Virus record (IMG/VR): IMGVR_UViG_3300033571_013339
Span: 1-64,000 of that record
Source: a virus
DNA length: 64,000 nucleotides
Direction: 5' to 3' (one strand)
Shown here: positions 55,286 through 63,344 of the stretch, one piece after another
Layout: each line of letters starts with the position of its first letter
How positions within the stretch are numbered: the first letter of the stretch is position 1
Notes under the pieces: model-generated
Databases searched by the model: none
What the model was told of the DNA's origin: nothing
The model's input: only the letters and a program-made list of their open reading frames with translations
Translations under genes and position numbers: made by a program

Positions 55286-58200
55286 TTAGAAACCGGTGTT
55301 GTTAGTTCCCAGTCCTTGAGCGTTCAGCTCGTTCTGCATTTGACCAACGGCAACGCGGATCAGATCGATCTGAATTCTTTCCAGAGTCGGGACAGGAGTC
55401 ACAAACACCTTGGCGTTAATGATTCCGTTCTCGAGTGAGGCAGGAGGGTTAATTCGAGCATCACAGATAACTTGGAAAGCGTCGCTTGGGCGAGCGCCGA
55501 ACAGAGCACCACGAGAGTACAGCTGGTTCAGAACGCTATTGCCAACCGAAATGATCTGGTTGAACGCCACACCGAATCCATCGATAACGTTGAAGATCTG
55601 GCTATCGAAGGCATTTCTCAGCGAACCGTAAACAACGTTCAGAATGACGCGAGTGTTTACGAACTGGTACAGACGCTGTTGAGCGTCAGCAGTGTTAACG
55701 CGAGTTCTTCCGCCCCAGACAAACACCGCGCTGGTTGGGTAACCGGGCAGGGTACGGATTGCGTTGCAACCGTCAGGGTTGAGAAGGTTTTGCTGAGCCG
55801 AGTTGATCGGAATCTGAGCTGCCACTGCGTCGGCAAGTTGATACTTGACACCAGCAGGCGGGAACTGATATCCCTCAGCGCGGTAACGACGCAGAGCAAT
55901 TCCGGTCACGTAAGGTGAAGGGGGAATCCACTGACCCGAAGCGTTCTCGATGTAAGGACCGTAGTAAGCAATGAAACCGAAAGGTTGGAAGTACCTTTGG
56001 CTATCGTTGTACAAACGGTTGACATTGTCAACGCCAGCCTCAATGAACTCAGCCTGGGGAACACCGTTGAACCCAACGCCACGGATCGCATCGCTGATGA
56101 TTTCGGTGGAGGTGATTGGGTCAAAGCGCCAGAGAGCACTCGGAGGAGTTGCCTCAGGGGTGAAGTTCAGACCAACTTGTGAGCCGTAGCAAGGTTGACC
56201 AGCAACACTCAAGTCGCCACCAGCAGGGATAACCACCCAGTCGTAAGCGGTTCCGTTGTAAGTCACGGCGATCCGATCACCAACTGCAACCTCAGTTACT
56301 CCGTCAGGGCCAACGGCGCCAGCAGGAGCCACAGTAACGTTGAAGTAAACCCCGACGAGTTTAGCAACAGCAGCTTGAATGTCAACCCCAGTATCTGACA
56401 CGGCGAGGCCGGTCGAAGTAACGTAGAGAGTCGCAGTGTCCAGGACACCTAACGTGGCAGAGGTAGCGGCCTCGTAGTCACCGCCTGCAATCGGATCGAT
56501 TGAAGGAACCAGGAATGCTTGTGAAGCAAAGTTCTGGTCAACGGTTGGGGTGCAGTACCAGTTCTCAAGAGTTGTGGAAGGAGAGCCGGGGGCCGAAAGA
56601 GTAAGCTCAGGCAGCCAACCTGCAGTAGAATTCTCACCGAAAGGTGAAATCAAACCAACACCAAGAGCGGTCAAGCTATTGTTGAAGAAGATCGAGACGT
56701 CCGGGTTGCTCGCGGCAGGAGCAGGAGCTGCAGTTGCAACAGCTGCTTCTGAAGCGATCAGGCCGCTATTCAGACCGTACTTCCGAGCACGAACAAACGG
56801 GATAACCGACAGTTCAGCCAGAGTAGCCGAAGTTGCCTCACCGCCAAGAACCTTCGTGTAGAAGATTGTGGGGCTAGAGACAAAAGAGGTTGTACCGCTC
56901 GGAATCGTTACGAAAGAAGAAGCCGTGTAAGAGGTTAAGCTCTCAGCCAGGCAGAAGGTGTCTGCGTCGATCACCTGAACGTAGTAAAGCGCCTCAGAAA
57001 CTTTAGTCGTTGCGCGGAAAAGGTTTACTCCGGCGTTGGTCTTCACCGATTGAGTGAAGTACAGTTTCTGACCGCTCGTCAAGCCGTGAGCGACACAAGT
57101 AACCCGAGCCGTGCCAGTGTAAGCTCCTGTGGAACCAGCCACGGAAGTGTCGGGGTCCAGGATTGTACGGGATACGAAGTTCAGACGGTAGTTAGCGGTA
57201 GCATCCTGAAGGCTAGCAGGAAGGTGCAGTGTGTTGACATACTGAGCGGCCCCAGTAATGTTCTGCAGAAGGTTTGAAGTCTGACCGTTAATTGTCTGAG
57301 GCAGGCTGTAGAAAGGAACAACGTATGTGAAGTCGCAGGTTCCAGTGGCTCCGCCAAAGTTGATCGCATTGGCAGGGGTTGTCAGGTTGATTGAACCACC
57401 AGCAGCAATGACTTCATCCAGAACGGACACAGCGTTAGGCGCGTCGTAGGCGAAGAACACGTTGTTAAACGAGTAATCACCGGTTGCCTCCAGATCATAC
57501 GGAGGAGCAATAACGAAGATCGTTCCGTCTTCCCCGATCGTGCTCAGAATGTCACCAGTGGCGTTACTGAAGGTAACTTCCTGAATCTGGTAAGACACAG
57601 GCCAGTAATTTGCCACGTTGAGGACGAGCATTGTGTCGTCGACGGTTGAATCAACCTCGAATGTGGCTGAATCCAGCAGGCCAACTTTCTCACCAGCGGC
57701 GACAGGAGTTGCACTCCGAGACTGAGAGATAGCGGTTTCTGCCGTGGGAGAAGCAATCAGAGCTTGGTAGGTGAGCTTGTCGTAAGTGACATCGGTGCCA
57801 ACCCACTCGTACATGGCATTGTCTACCAGGTACTTGTTTCCGGTGACCAGGTCAGCAGCAGGCTCGTGAGGTGTGAATGCGCTGTACTTGTTGATGTCGG
57901 TCACAAGGAAAGGACCGGGATCGGCAAGAGCCATCCACTTGTAGTTGTTGTTGGCGCAATGATCGGCAGCAGCGGCTCCTACAGCAGCACGGCCATCAGC
58001 ATCAAACTGAGCGTACGCAGTTGGAGTGATCAGGTAGCCTTGATCTTGCTGGCCATCGAAAGCGGTCGCGATGCACTGAATGTAATCCTGGGGAACTCGC
58101 TCCAGGTTCTGCTGTTGGCCAACGATGTTCTGAATGTCATAAACATTCTGCATCATGACGTACTGAGCACCGACTGGCAGAACCAGCGGAACAACGCTCA

Positions 58201-58918
58201 CGTTAGCGTCAAACGTAGCGGCAGCAATGCTTACGAAGGCATTCTCAGAGTTTGAGAGGGGGTCGATCGAAGTTACCAGACCGAAATCACGAACGTAGAC
58301 GGAGCTACGAACACTCGGGTTGCTCTCAATCGCCTCTGCGATCGCAATTGCGATAGCCGAAGAAATTCTGCGGTTGTTAACTTCGTCGCCAGGGATGTAG
58401 TCTACGGGAATTGTAACCGGAACACCCAGCCATTCGCCATCGGCGGTGTAACCTGTGGATCCATCACCTGCTACGAGGCGGTTTCCGTTGATTACAAGTT
58501 GTGCGTAAACAACGTCTCCAGCCTCGAAGTTCGAGGGAAGACCTGCGTTGCTCTGCTTGGTTCCGTTAGGAAGAATCTCAATCTCTACGATCTGATCAGG
58601 AGTGCCAACGCGAACAACGCGCAGATCACCAATCTGAGCATTCTGGAAAAACTCGTTAACGCAGTTGTAGCTCAGCAAGGGAATCCGGGCCTCAGGAACG
58701 TTTCCACCAACGAGGGCGAAATAGTCGTTCAGCGAAGTGATCGGAGTAGGTGTGTTGTAAGGAAAAACTGTAACCGGCACTGTTTCTTCGGTTTCCACCA
58801 GCATGTAAACAGTGCTAAAATTAGCAACGTCAGCGTTTGCGACAACACCGGCACGCTCATTGATGTATACACCAGGAGCTCCGGGGGTTGTTCCACCGCC
58901 AAGAGAAAATGTGGCCAT
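55286..58918 (-). CDS. tail sheath protein, unusually large
   Basis: 1210 aa from ATG 58918 (MATFSLGGGTTPGAPGVYINERAG). A TTG at 58963 has the better ribosome site (TAGGAG) and would add 15 residues. N-terminal arm, MLVETEETVPVTVFPYNTP handshake region, and C-terminal core (GGRTRVNTADAQQRLYQFVNTRVILNVVYGSLR; FNQIISVGN; NGIINAKVFVTPVPTLERIQIDLIRV) are typical of contractile sheaths. Length is nearly twice T4 gp18 because of a large central insertion (~350-950) likely exposed on the tail surface. Confidence 0.85.
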   Translation of the reverse strand: MATFSLGGGTTPGAPGVYINERAGVVANADVANFSTVYMLVETEETVPVTVFPYNTPTPITSLNDYFALVGGNVPEARIPLLSYNCVNEFFQNAQIGDLRVVRVGTPDQIVEIEILPNGTKQSNAGLPSNFEAGDVVYAQLVINGNRLVAGDGSTGYTADGEWLGVPVTIPVDYIPGDEVNNRRISSAIAIAIAEAIESNPSVRSSVYVRDFGLVTSIDPLSNSENAFVSIAAATFDANVSVVPLVLPVGAQYVMMQNVYDIQNIVGQQQNLERVPQDYIQCIATAFDGQQDQGYLITPTAYAQFDADGRAAVGAAAADHCANNNYKWMALADPGPFLVTDINKYSAFTPHEPAADLVTGNKYLVDNAMYEWVGTDVTYDKLTYQALIASPTAETAISQSRSATPVAAGEKVGLLDSATFEVDSTVDDTMLVLNVANYWPVSYQIQEVTFSNATGDILSTIGEDGTIFVIAPPYDLEATGDYSFNNVFFAYDAPNAVSVLDEVIAAGGSINLTTPANAINFGGATGTCDFTYVVPFYSLPQTINGQTSNLLQNITGAAQYVNTLHLPASLQDATANYRLNFVSRTILDPDTSVAGSTGAYTGTARVTCVAHGLTSGQKLYFTQSVKTNAGVNLFRATTKVSEALYYVQVIDADTFCLAESLTSYTASSFVTIPSGTTSFVSSPTIFYTKVLGGEATSATLAELSVIPFVRARKYGLNSGLIASEAAVATAAPAPAASNPDVSIFFNNSLTALGVGLISPFGENSTAGWLPELTLSAPGSPSTTLENWYCTPTVDQNFASQAFLVPSIDPIAGGDYEAATSATLGVLDTATLYVTSTGLAVSDTGVDIQAAVAKLVGVYFNVTVAPAGAVGPDGVTEVAVGDRIAVTYNGTAYDWVVIPAGGDLSVAGQPCYGSQVGLNFTPEATPPSALWRFDPITSTEIISDAIRGVGFNGVPQAEFIEAGVDNVNRLYNDSQRYFQPFGFIAYYGPYIENASGQWIPPSPYVTGIALRRYRAEGYQFPPAGVKYQLADAVAAQIPINSAQQNLLNPDGCNAIRTLPGYPTSAVFVWGGRTRVNTADAQQRLYQFVNTRVILNVVYGSLRNAFDSQIFNVIDGFGVAFNQIISVGNSVLNQLYSRGALFGARPSDAFQVICDARINPPASLENGIINAKVFVTPVPTLERIQIDLIRVAVGQMQNELNAQGLGTNNTGF

Positions 58919-59020
58919 GTTTTTAAGAGGGTGTTCCTTCTTTCCCTTCAGCAGTGCAGGCAAGGATGACTCCTACGTGGTCTCCGTAGAGCTACTGTTG
59001 GGACACAAATGTGTACTAAC

Positions 59021-59028
59021 TTTTACCC
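59021..59028 (-). promoter_or_regulatory. GGGTAAAA element (putative promoter) of the sheath unit
   Basis: GGGTAAAA on the minus strand overlapping the TAG stop at 59028; 57 nt to the TTG at 58963 or 102 nt to ATG 58918. Confidence 0.75.
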
Positions 59029-59390
59029 TACTGAACACCTGTAATTGCAGGCAGGCTATCAAACGAATATCCGTTGAGAGACTCCCGCAAGACAACGCCT
59101 TGCAGGGTATATTTGTTCAATGACGAAACATACTCAGACTCTGAGTCAAACGGAAAGATCTCGTCTGCCTGTGCCCCTTCAACGGTTCCAGACACAAAAG
59201 AAGCTTGTTGCAAACTTCCGGAAGGACTCTCAGGATTGGGTAGAAGGAGTTGAGCACCAATCGGGGGGAGTTCAGTAACGTCCCACTGAGGATTCAACTC
59301 AAGCACCGCCCGGTACTCAAGAGAATTGGTGTAGTACTGGTACCCGAGTTTCCTCCAGGTGAACTGGGGTTGGAAGGGCAGAGTAATCAT
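59028..59390 (-). CDS. LysM-like baseplate / tail protein
   Basis: 120 aa. Residues 10-50 (TWRKLGYQYYTNSLEYRAVLELNPQWDVTELPPIGAQLLLP) have the LysM-like layout found in gpX and baseplate hub-associated proteins of myoviruses (Y-x-x-I/V-L-x-L-N-P ... P-x-G-x-x-L). Likely a small baseplate hub or wedge component, possibly touching peptidoglycan. C-terminal ~60 residues are an extension of unknown fold. Confidence 0.65.
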   Translation of the reverse strand: MITLPFQPQFTWRKLGYQYYTNSLEYRAVLELNPQWDVTELPPIGAQLLLPNPESPSGSLQQASFVSGTVEGAQADEIFPFDSESEYVSSLNKYTLQGVVLRESLNGYSFDSLPAITGVQ

Positions 59391-59392
59391 TT

Positions 59393-59767
59393 TCAGACCA
59401 TCTTACGGGAACGAGCCAAAAGACGAGCGCCAATCGATGTTCCACGATTCAGTTCAAAGCCTTCTTCTTCGGCCACTTTCTTAGCAGCAGCTTCAAGAAC
59501 GGCGGGGCTGGTTGGAATGAAAATATCCTCTTCTTGAGTGCGACTCTGCAGTTTCGTGCGAACGTCGGTCTCAATCTGCTCTTTTTCTACAGCAGGCGCG
59601 GCTGGAACTGGCTCTTCAGTCAACATTTGAACTTCAATCTTCGCGGGTTCCGGTTGTGCCTCTGCTTTCACCTCTTCAGCTTGCTCGTAAGCCTCGTTGG
59701 CTTGCGGGGTCGAAGTGTCGTCGGCGGTGAAAGTTCCGTCTTCGTTGTGAGCTCTTTTTCTGGCCAT
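59393..59767 (-). CDS. small acidic protein of the tail operon
   Basis: 124 aa from ATG 59767. The upstream in-frame ATG overlaps the previous gene and is not used. A basic start (ARKRAHNEDG), an acidic Glu/Ala/Gln/Pro-rich middle, and an ordered C-terminus (EEEGFELNRGTSIGARLLARSRKMV) that resembles endings of small phage tail proteins. Function unknown. Confidence 0.6.
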   Translation of the reverse strand: MARKRAHNEDGTFTADDTSTPQANEAYEQAEEVKAEAQPEPAKIEVQMLTEEPVPAAPAVEKEQIETDVRTKLQSRTQEEDIFIPTSPAVLEAAAKKVAEEEGFELNRGTSIGARLLARSRKMV

Positions 59768-59769
59768 GA

Positions 59770-60183
59770 TTAACGTTTTTGTGTGAGAATGTTTTTCCAA
59801 GCGATCGGAACAATCTGCTTGAGAGACTTATCCGGAACACCCATCCACGGCCTCGCAGCCATTTTTGAAGTTCCGAACTGGTGATATACGCCATACGGGG
59901 CGGCCTTCACCTCGAAGCCTTCTCCTTTCGGTAAAATCTGGGCTTCGTTTTGCATGAACCCTGTTGCCCGTAGAATCGGTTGACCAGGGTATTTGCGAAG
60001 TTTCGCAATCGCGTATTTTGGTGTAAGGGAAGCCCAAGGTCTTCCCGTAGTGGGATCGGATTCCTGGCGCCAAGGAACGGCATGATCTTTCAAGAGAATG
60101 GGCGCCCACTCTTTCTGAGTAGGCTTCCACCAGTCTAGGTTAAACTGAAGGAAACCGCCCTTCTTAACTTGAAAACTGATCAT
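59770..60183 (-). CDS. tail completion protein (Mu gpG / P2 S-like, virion morphogenesis family)
   Basis: 137 aa. The pattern W-A-S-L-T-P-K-Y ... PILRATGFMQNEAQIL ... YGVYHQFGTSKMAARPWMGV is that of the phage virion morphogenesis / tail completion family, which finishes the head-proximal tail end. ATG overlaps the upstream stop (TGATG). Confidence 0.75.
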   Translation of the reverse strand: MISFQVKKGGFLQFNLDWWKPTQKEWAPILLKDHAVPWRQESDPTTGRPWASLTPKYAIAKLRKYPGQPILRATGFMQNEAQILPKGEGFEVKAAPYGVYHQFGTSKMAARPWMGVPDKSLKQIVPIAWKNILTQKR

Positions 60184-60601
60184 CTTTGCCTTGAGCTCTT
60201 TTTGATCGCTTGCTCTTGCTTTTCCGCAAAATCTTCAACAATGTTGATCATTGCAAGAATTTTGCTCATCGGTTGTTTCTCTAACCAGTCTACAGTGCTA
60301 TCCCAACGTTGTTTGCACAAGTGGAAAGAAACCTCAAGCCAGTTTTCGACCGTTAAGACTTTTTCGTTGATGATCTCTTCCCCAATCCACTTGAAGACTT
60401 TTTCCGTTTGAGGAAGGGTGAAATACGCTAAGTCGTCGTGATTCTGAATGAGCCGGGAGATCAAAGGGACCATCCCGGTTTCTTTGTTTCGCAAGAGTTG
60501 CGCAAAATAAAAGTCTTTCGGGCAAAGCTCTCGAACGTGAAGGGAAACACCCTTACCGAAACTTAGCAGATACGTGAAATCTTCAAGGTCTTCAACGATT
60601 A
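60180..60601 (-). CDS. tail assembly chaperone, frameshift extension (T part)
   Basis: About 140 aa in the -1 frame relative to the upstream chaperone, open from the slippery site through LIVEDLEDFTYLLSFGKGVSLHVRELCPKDFYFAQLL to KSSRQR. No convincing start codon near the beginning; the first ATG is 24 codons after RNKETG-type sequence has begun, inside the domain. It is therefore most likely made only as a G-T fusion. All helical, as in other T parts. Confidence 0.65.
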
Positions 60602-60928
60602 GTTTGGGTCGGCGTCTTCCTCATCGGACCCGCTTGCCTTGGCAACGAGGTCGCTGAGTTTCTTGAAGTCTCTCACGCCGAGGTCAAGAATTTCGTCGTA
60701 AGTGATCTTGTCGGAGCCTACAATCAGGCGCTCGATGATCTTCATACCTCGCTCAACGTCACCGGCTTTGCCAAGTTCTTTCTCCATATACAGGAGATCG
60801 CGGCCAGTCATTTCGCGGATTTGAATCTCTCGACCGTCTGAAATCTTGGTGGAGAATGTTTCGAGCTGCTTTTGTTTTTTGTCCGCTACCGGAGTTGGTT
60901 GTCCAGCATCTGTTGAAATGGTTCGCAT
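60599..60928 (-). CDS. tail assembly chaperone (G part)
   Basis: 109 aa. The pattern QIREMTGRDLLYMEKELG ... ERGMKIIERLIVGSDKITYDEILDLGVRDFKKLSDLVAKASGS fits phage tail assembly chaperones (Mu gp41-like). These coat the tape measure during tail building. The gene ends GAC-CCA-AAC-TAA; the heptamer just before the stop can shift ribosomes into the next frame. No tape measure gene follows directly. GGGTAAAA lies 26 nt upstream. Confidence 0.7.
   Translation of the reverse strand: MRTISTDAGQPTPVADKKQKQLETFSTKISDGREIQIREMTGRDLLYMEKELGKAGDVERGMKIIERLIVGSDKITYDEILDLGVRDFKKLSDLVAKASGSDEEDADPN
60602..60608 (-). other. slippery heptamer CCCAAAC (programmed -1 frameshift site)
   Basis: X-XXY-YYZ heptamer C-CCA-AAC in the chaperone frame, immediately before its TAA. 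A -1 slip gives CCC-AAA and continues into the open downstream frame for ~140 codons. Confidence 0.7.
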
Positions 60929-60936
60929 AGTAATTG

Positions 60937-61160
60937 CTAAGTGAATCTGTCAAGTTTTACCCTCGCGTCAACAAGCTGCTTTTCAATCGACTCGGAACCC
61001 TCGCCAGGCGGCAGAGACAAGTAAATTTCCTGAGCAGTTTTCCAACTCTGTTTTGCGCCTTCAAGATCTTCCAGCTTCAGTCGATCCTCGATATCGCATA
61101 TCCACATGAAGACTATCTCTTTTCGAAAGTAAGGGTCAATTGGAAGGGGGAACGGCGTCA
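60937..61160 (-). CDS. small protein of unknown function
   Basis: 74 aa from ATG 61160, overlapping the upstream stop (ATGA). Helical (YFRKEIVFMWICDIEDRLKLEDLEGAKQSWKTAQEIYLSLPPGEGS). A longer upstream reading overlaps the previous gene and is not used. Located between polymerase and tail genes. Function not recognised. Confidence 0.6.
60955..60962 (-). promoter_or_regulatory. GGGTAAAA element (putative promoter)
   Basis: GGGTAAAA on the minus strand, 26 nt before ATG 60928. It separates the replication unit from the tail unit. Confidence 0.8.
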
Positions 61161-61346
61161 TAGGGCGCGAGAGATCGTGAATGCTTGTTGAGGAGAAAAG
61201 TACTCGGAGTTGTAAGCGCAATGGACCGAGGAGGGAATTTCTCGTCCCTTTTTATCATAGGGTGTGACCAGATAGTAAACTCCGGCAATACCAACCATGG
61301 TTTCCAGTGAAGCTGATGCGACACGTGACTTGCGTGACTTTTTCAT
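61158..61346 (-). CDS. small protein, KTR/GNAT-free, unknown
   Basis: 62 aa, starting in the polymerase stop (ATGA) and ending in the next start (ATGA). Basic N-terminus (MKKSRKSRVASASLETMVGIAGVYYL), then a compact segment with KKGREIPSSVHCAYNSEYF. Overlaps at both ends support real translation. No family recognised. Confidence 0.55.
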   Translation of the reverse strand: MKKSRKSRVASASLETMVGIAGVYYLVTPYDKKGREIPSSVHCAYNSEYFSPQQAFTISRAL

Positions 61347-62635
61347 TTGATGAGACCTTTCTTGATTGCGTTGAAACGAGTTGTCAGTTTATCGATGGCC
61401 CCAATCTCACTCAGCTCTTTCATCGAGTACTCCAAACCAGATGGCTCTTTGTCGCCGCCAGGGTTGGAAGGAGTGACAGTCTTTTCCTTGGGCGACTTAC
61501 GAATCCGGTTGTCGATTGCAACACTGGAGAAGTAAGCTCGTGACAGCGGCAGTTCAGGGATGCCAACCGCAGAATGAAACAGAGACCAGGTGTACATGTG
61601 AGCGATTTGAAACAGAACAGCAAACTGCTCTGCATAACGGTCTGGTGTCATAAACCAGATCTCGTCATGAATACTGAGGATAAACCGTGCCGGAATCTTG
61701 TATTCTTCGGTGAGCCAGTGGATGGCGGTAAGGAAGATCGACAGAATTTCCGCGCCGGAGGATTGAATTGTCCAGTTCACTCGCCCGGTTTTGAAGTCGT
61801 CGCCCACGGCAGCCGGACGCATCGCAGTCGAGATCTTGGTACCCAGGCAAGGGAGCTGGGGCACACGAGTTCGCATTGCGATCTCTTCCATATAGTTGAA
61901 GCAACCGGAGTCGGATCCGCCTTCATAGAGCCCAGAGCGGTGTTTACCCTTCTTGCCCTCCAGAATACGGTAGGCAAAGTTCTTCACTTCTGTGGGCGAC
62001 TTTTCAGGGTACTTGCGGCGAATGTAAGTCTGCACAGCACGAACACCAGCTCCGTACAGGACAGCGAAACCGGCGATCTTGGCCGTGTCTCGATCCACTC
62101 CGGCCAGCTTGGCGAGGGCGCTGTGGGGGTCCGTGCCTGCCTCTTTCGAGCCACTCAGGACGTTGTAGCCAAAGGGTGAACAACCGACGTGGCCGCCTTC
62201 CCACTTGTCGCTGTAGATCGAGGCGATCTGCATTTCTTGACCGTCAAAGTCTGCACCAACAATCTTCCAACCGTCTGGAGCTTTGACTCGCGTTTTGAGT
62301 TCAGTGCCGATGCGCCAGTTTTTGGTGGAGCACATCGTAACCATCAGCGATTCCACGGTTCTGCGAGTAACTGTGCCGTGACAAAGAATCTCGGGCAAAG
62401 TAACGAGAGAATCTTCCCCATACGGATTGTGAGCACGTAGAAAGATGCGGTCCATCACACGTTTGCGCACAGAAGTCCAGTATGAAGTCGCGTTTGCCAC
62501 TTCCAGTGCCCTCTTTGCTTGCGGCAGTTTACTGGATAGTCTTCCTACCTCCATGTCTTGCACAAAGTCTTTGGATAGTAAACCACCAACGTTTTCCCCG
62601 GTGCCCTTGGGGTGCGGTACTTTTTTCCAACCCAT
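61343..62635 (-). CDS. DNA polymerase, family A (polymerase-gamma-like), C-terminal catalytic part
   Basis: 430 aa from ATG 62635, which overlaps the HNH stop (TAATG). Opening MGWKKVPHPKGTGENVGGLLSKDF matches the HKDG-x-x-NVGSPFAKDF region of mitochondrial polymerase gamma. Motif A is VGADFDGQEMQIASI, motif B RDTAKIAGFAVLYGAG and motif C FILSIHDEIWF, with the TDPHSALAKLAG stretch also gamma-like. All catalytic acidic residues are present. The N-terminal part is a separate reading frame at 63345. Confidence 0.9.
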   Translation of the reverse strand: MGWKKVPHPKGTGENVGGLLSKDFVQDMEVGRLSSKLPQAKRALEVANATSYWTSVRKRVMDRIFLRAHNPYGEDSLVTLPEILCHGTVTRRTVESLMVTMCSTKNWRIGTELKTRVKAPDGWKIVGADFDGQEMQIASIYSDKWEGGHVGCSPFGYNVLSGSKEAGTDPHSALAKLAGVDRDTAKIAGFAVLYGAGVRAVQTYIRRKYPEKSPTEVKNFAYRILEGKKGKHRSGLYEGGSDSGCFNYMEEIAMRTRVPQLPCLGTKISTAMRPAAVGDDFKTGRVNWTIQSSGAEILSIFLTAIHWLTEEYKIPARFILSIHDEIWFMTPDRYAEQFAVLFQIAHMYTWSLFHSAVGIPELPLSRAYFSSVAIDNRIRKSPKEKTVTPSNPGGDKEPSGLEYSMKELSEIGAIDKLTTRFNAIKKGLIK

Positions 62636-63294
62636 TACAGTGTTCTCCCTGATTTGTAGTTTTCCGGAGTTTCTTCCCCCGGTTTTAGATAAAGGTTTGT
62701 TTCGCCGTTTGTGACCCACCTGCGACCCGCACAGGGGTTTAGGTCTCCAACTCTCATTTGTTTCATTTTTTTCTTCCACTCGTCCGACTTGGGTACGCCA
62801 GGTCGCCCCTTCTTTTCGTTAGTGCTGGGAAGTTGTCCCTCCACCCATCCGGGTCCCGGAGTTTCATCTACCCTTACGGCAACCTTCCCGTTGTTCCACC
62901 ACCTTTTCCCCCTGGTCGTAGACCCGTCGTGGGGCAAGTGCTGCCCCGCCTCGAAACTTCGCCCCAAAGTCCAACCTTCGCCAGGACACTCTTCGGACCT
63001 CACTTCCTTGTCCCCGTTTGTCCAAACTCTTTTCCCCAATGCAGTTGGCGGACCCTCCCCAAAGTTCCCCCCGTTTCCCCTCTTTCTACGCCCTTTCTCC
63101 GCTCGAAGTTTTTTGCGAAGGTCCTCGTCAAAGTACTTGTAACCTTCGTGCCGAAAGTCAAACTCCGGTCCCCCCTTAAGAAAGTCTTTTGCGTGAAGTT
63201 CTGCGTGAGTTATGAAGTTAAGTTCCACAAGGTTGGAGGGGTCGTCCGTACCTCCTTGTGATTTATAAACAATGTGGTGTTTGTGTGTGGTCAT
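62635..63294 (-). CDS. HNH homing endonuclease inserted in the DNA polymerase gene
   Basis: 219 aa from ATG 63294 (MTTHKHHIVYKSQGG), 23 nt after a GGGTAAAA element; an ATG at 63318 overlaps the element itself. HNH: HKHHIVYKSQGGTDDPSNLVEL...HAELHAKDFL. Three copies of a W-x-N-G-x3-V/N-x-R ... PGxGW-x-x-G module follow, with a NUMOD3-like helix before the last. G-rich coding strand, unlike its neighbours. It sits exactly between the two polymerase parts, without intron core sequences. Confidence 0.85.
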   Translation of the reverse strand: MTTHKHHIVYKSQGGTDDPSNLVELNFITHAELHAKDFLKGGPEFDFRHEGYKYFDEDLRKKLRAEKGRRKRGNGGNFGEGPPTALGKRVWTNGDKEVRSEECPGEGWTLGRSFEAGQHLPHDGSTTRGKRWWNNGKVAVRVDETPGPGWVEGQLPSTNEKKGRPGVPKSDEWKKKMKQMRVGDLNPCAGRRWVTNGETNLYLKPGEETPENYKSGRTL

Positions 63295-63317
63295 CGGTCC
63301 AGTAGCATTCAGTTTCA

Positions 63318-63325
63318 TTTTACCC
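63318..63325 (-). promoter_or_regulatory. GGGTAAAA element (putative promoter) inside the split polymerase locus
   Basis: GGGTAAAA on the minus strand, 23 nt before ATG 63294. It would drive the HNH gene and the C-terminal polymerase part. Confidence 0.75.
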
Positions 63326-63344
63326 TGGTCCACTAGCAGTAAAC

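Noticed and set aside
58964-59123. Plus-strand and other short frames around the sheath leader.
   Set aside because: They are antisense shadows of the sheath and LysM-like genes, with no independent start signals.
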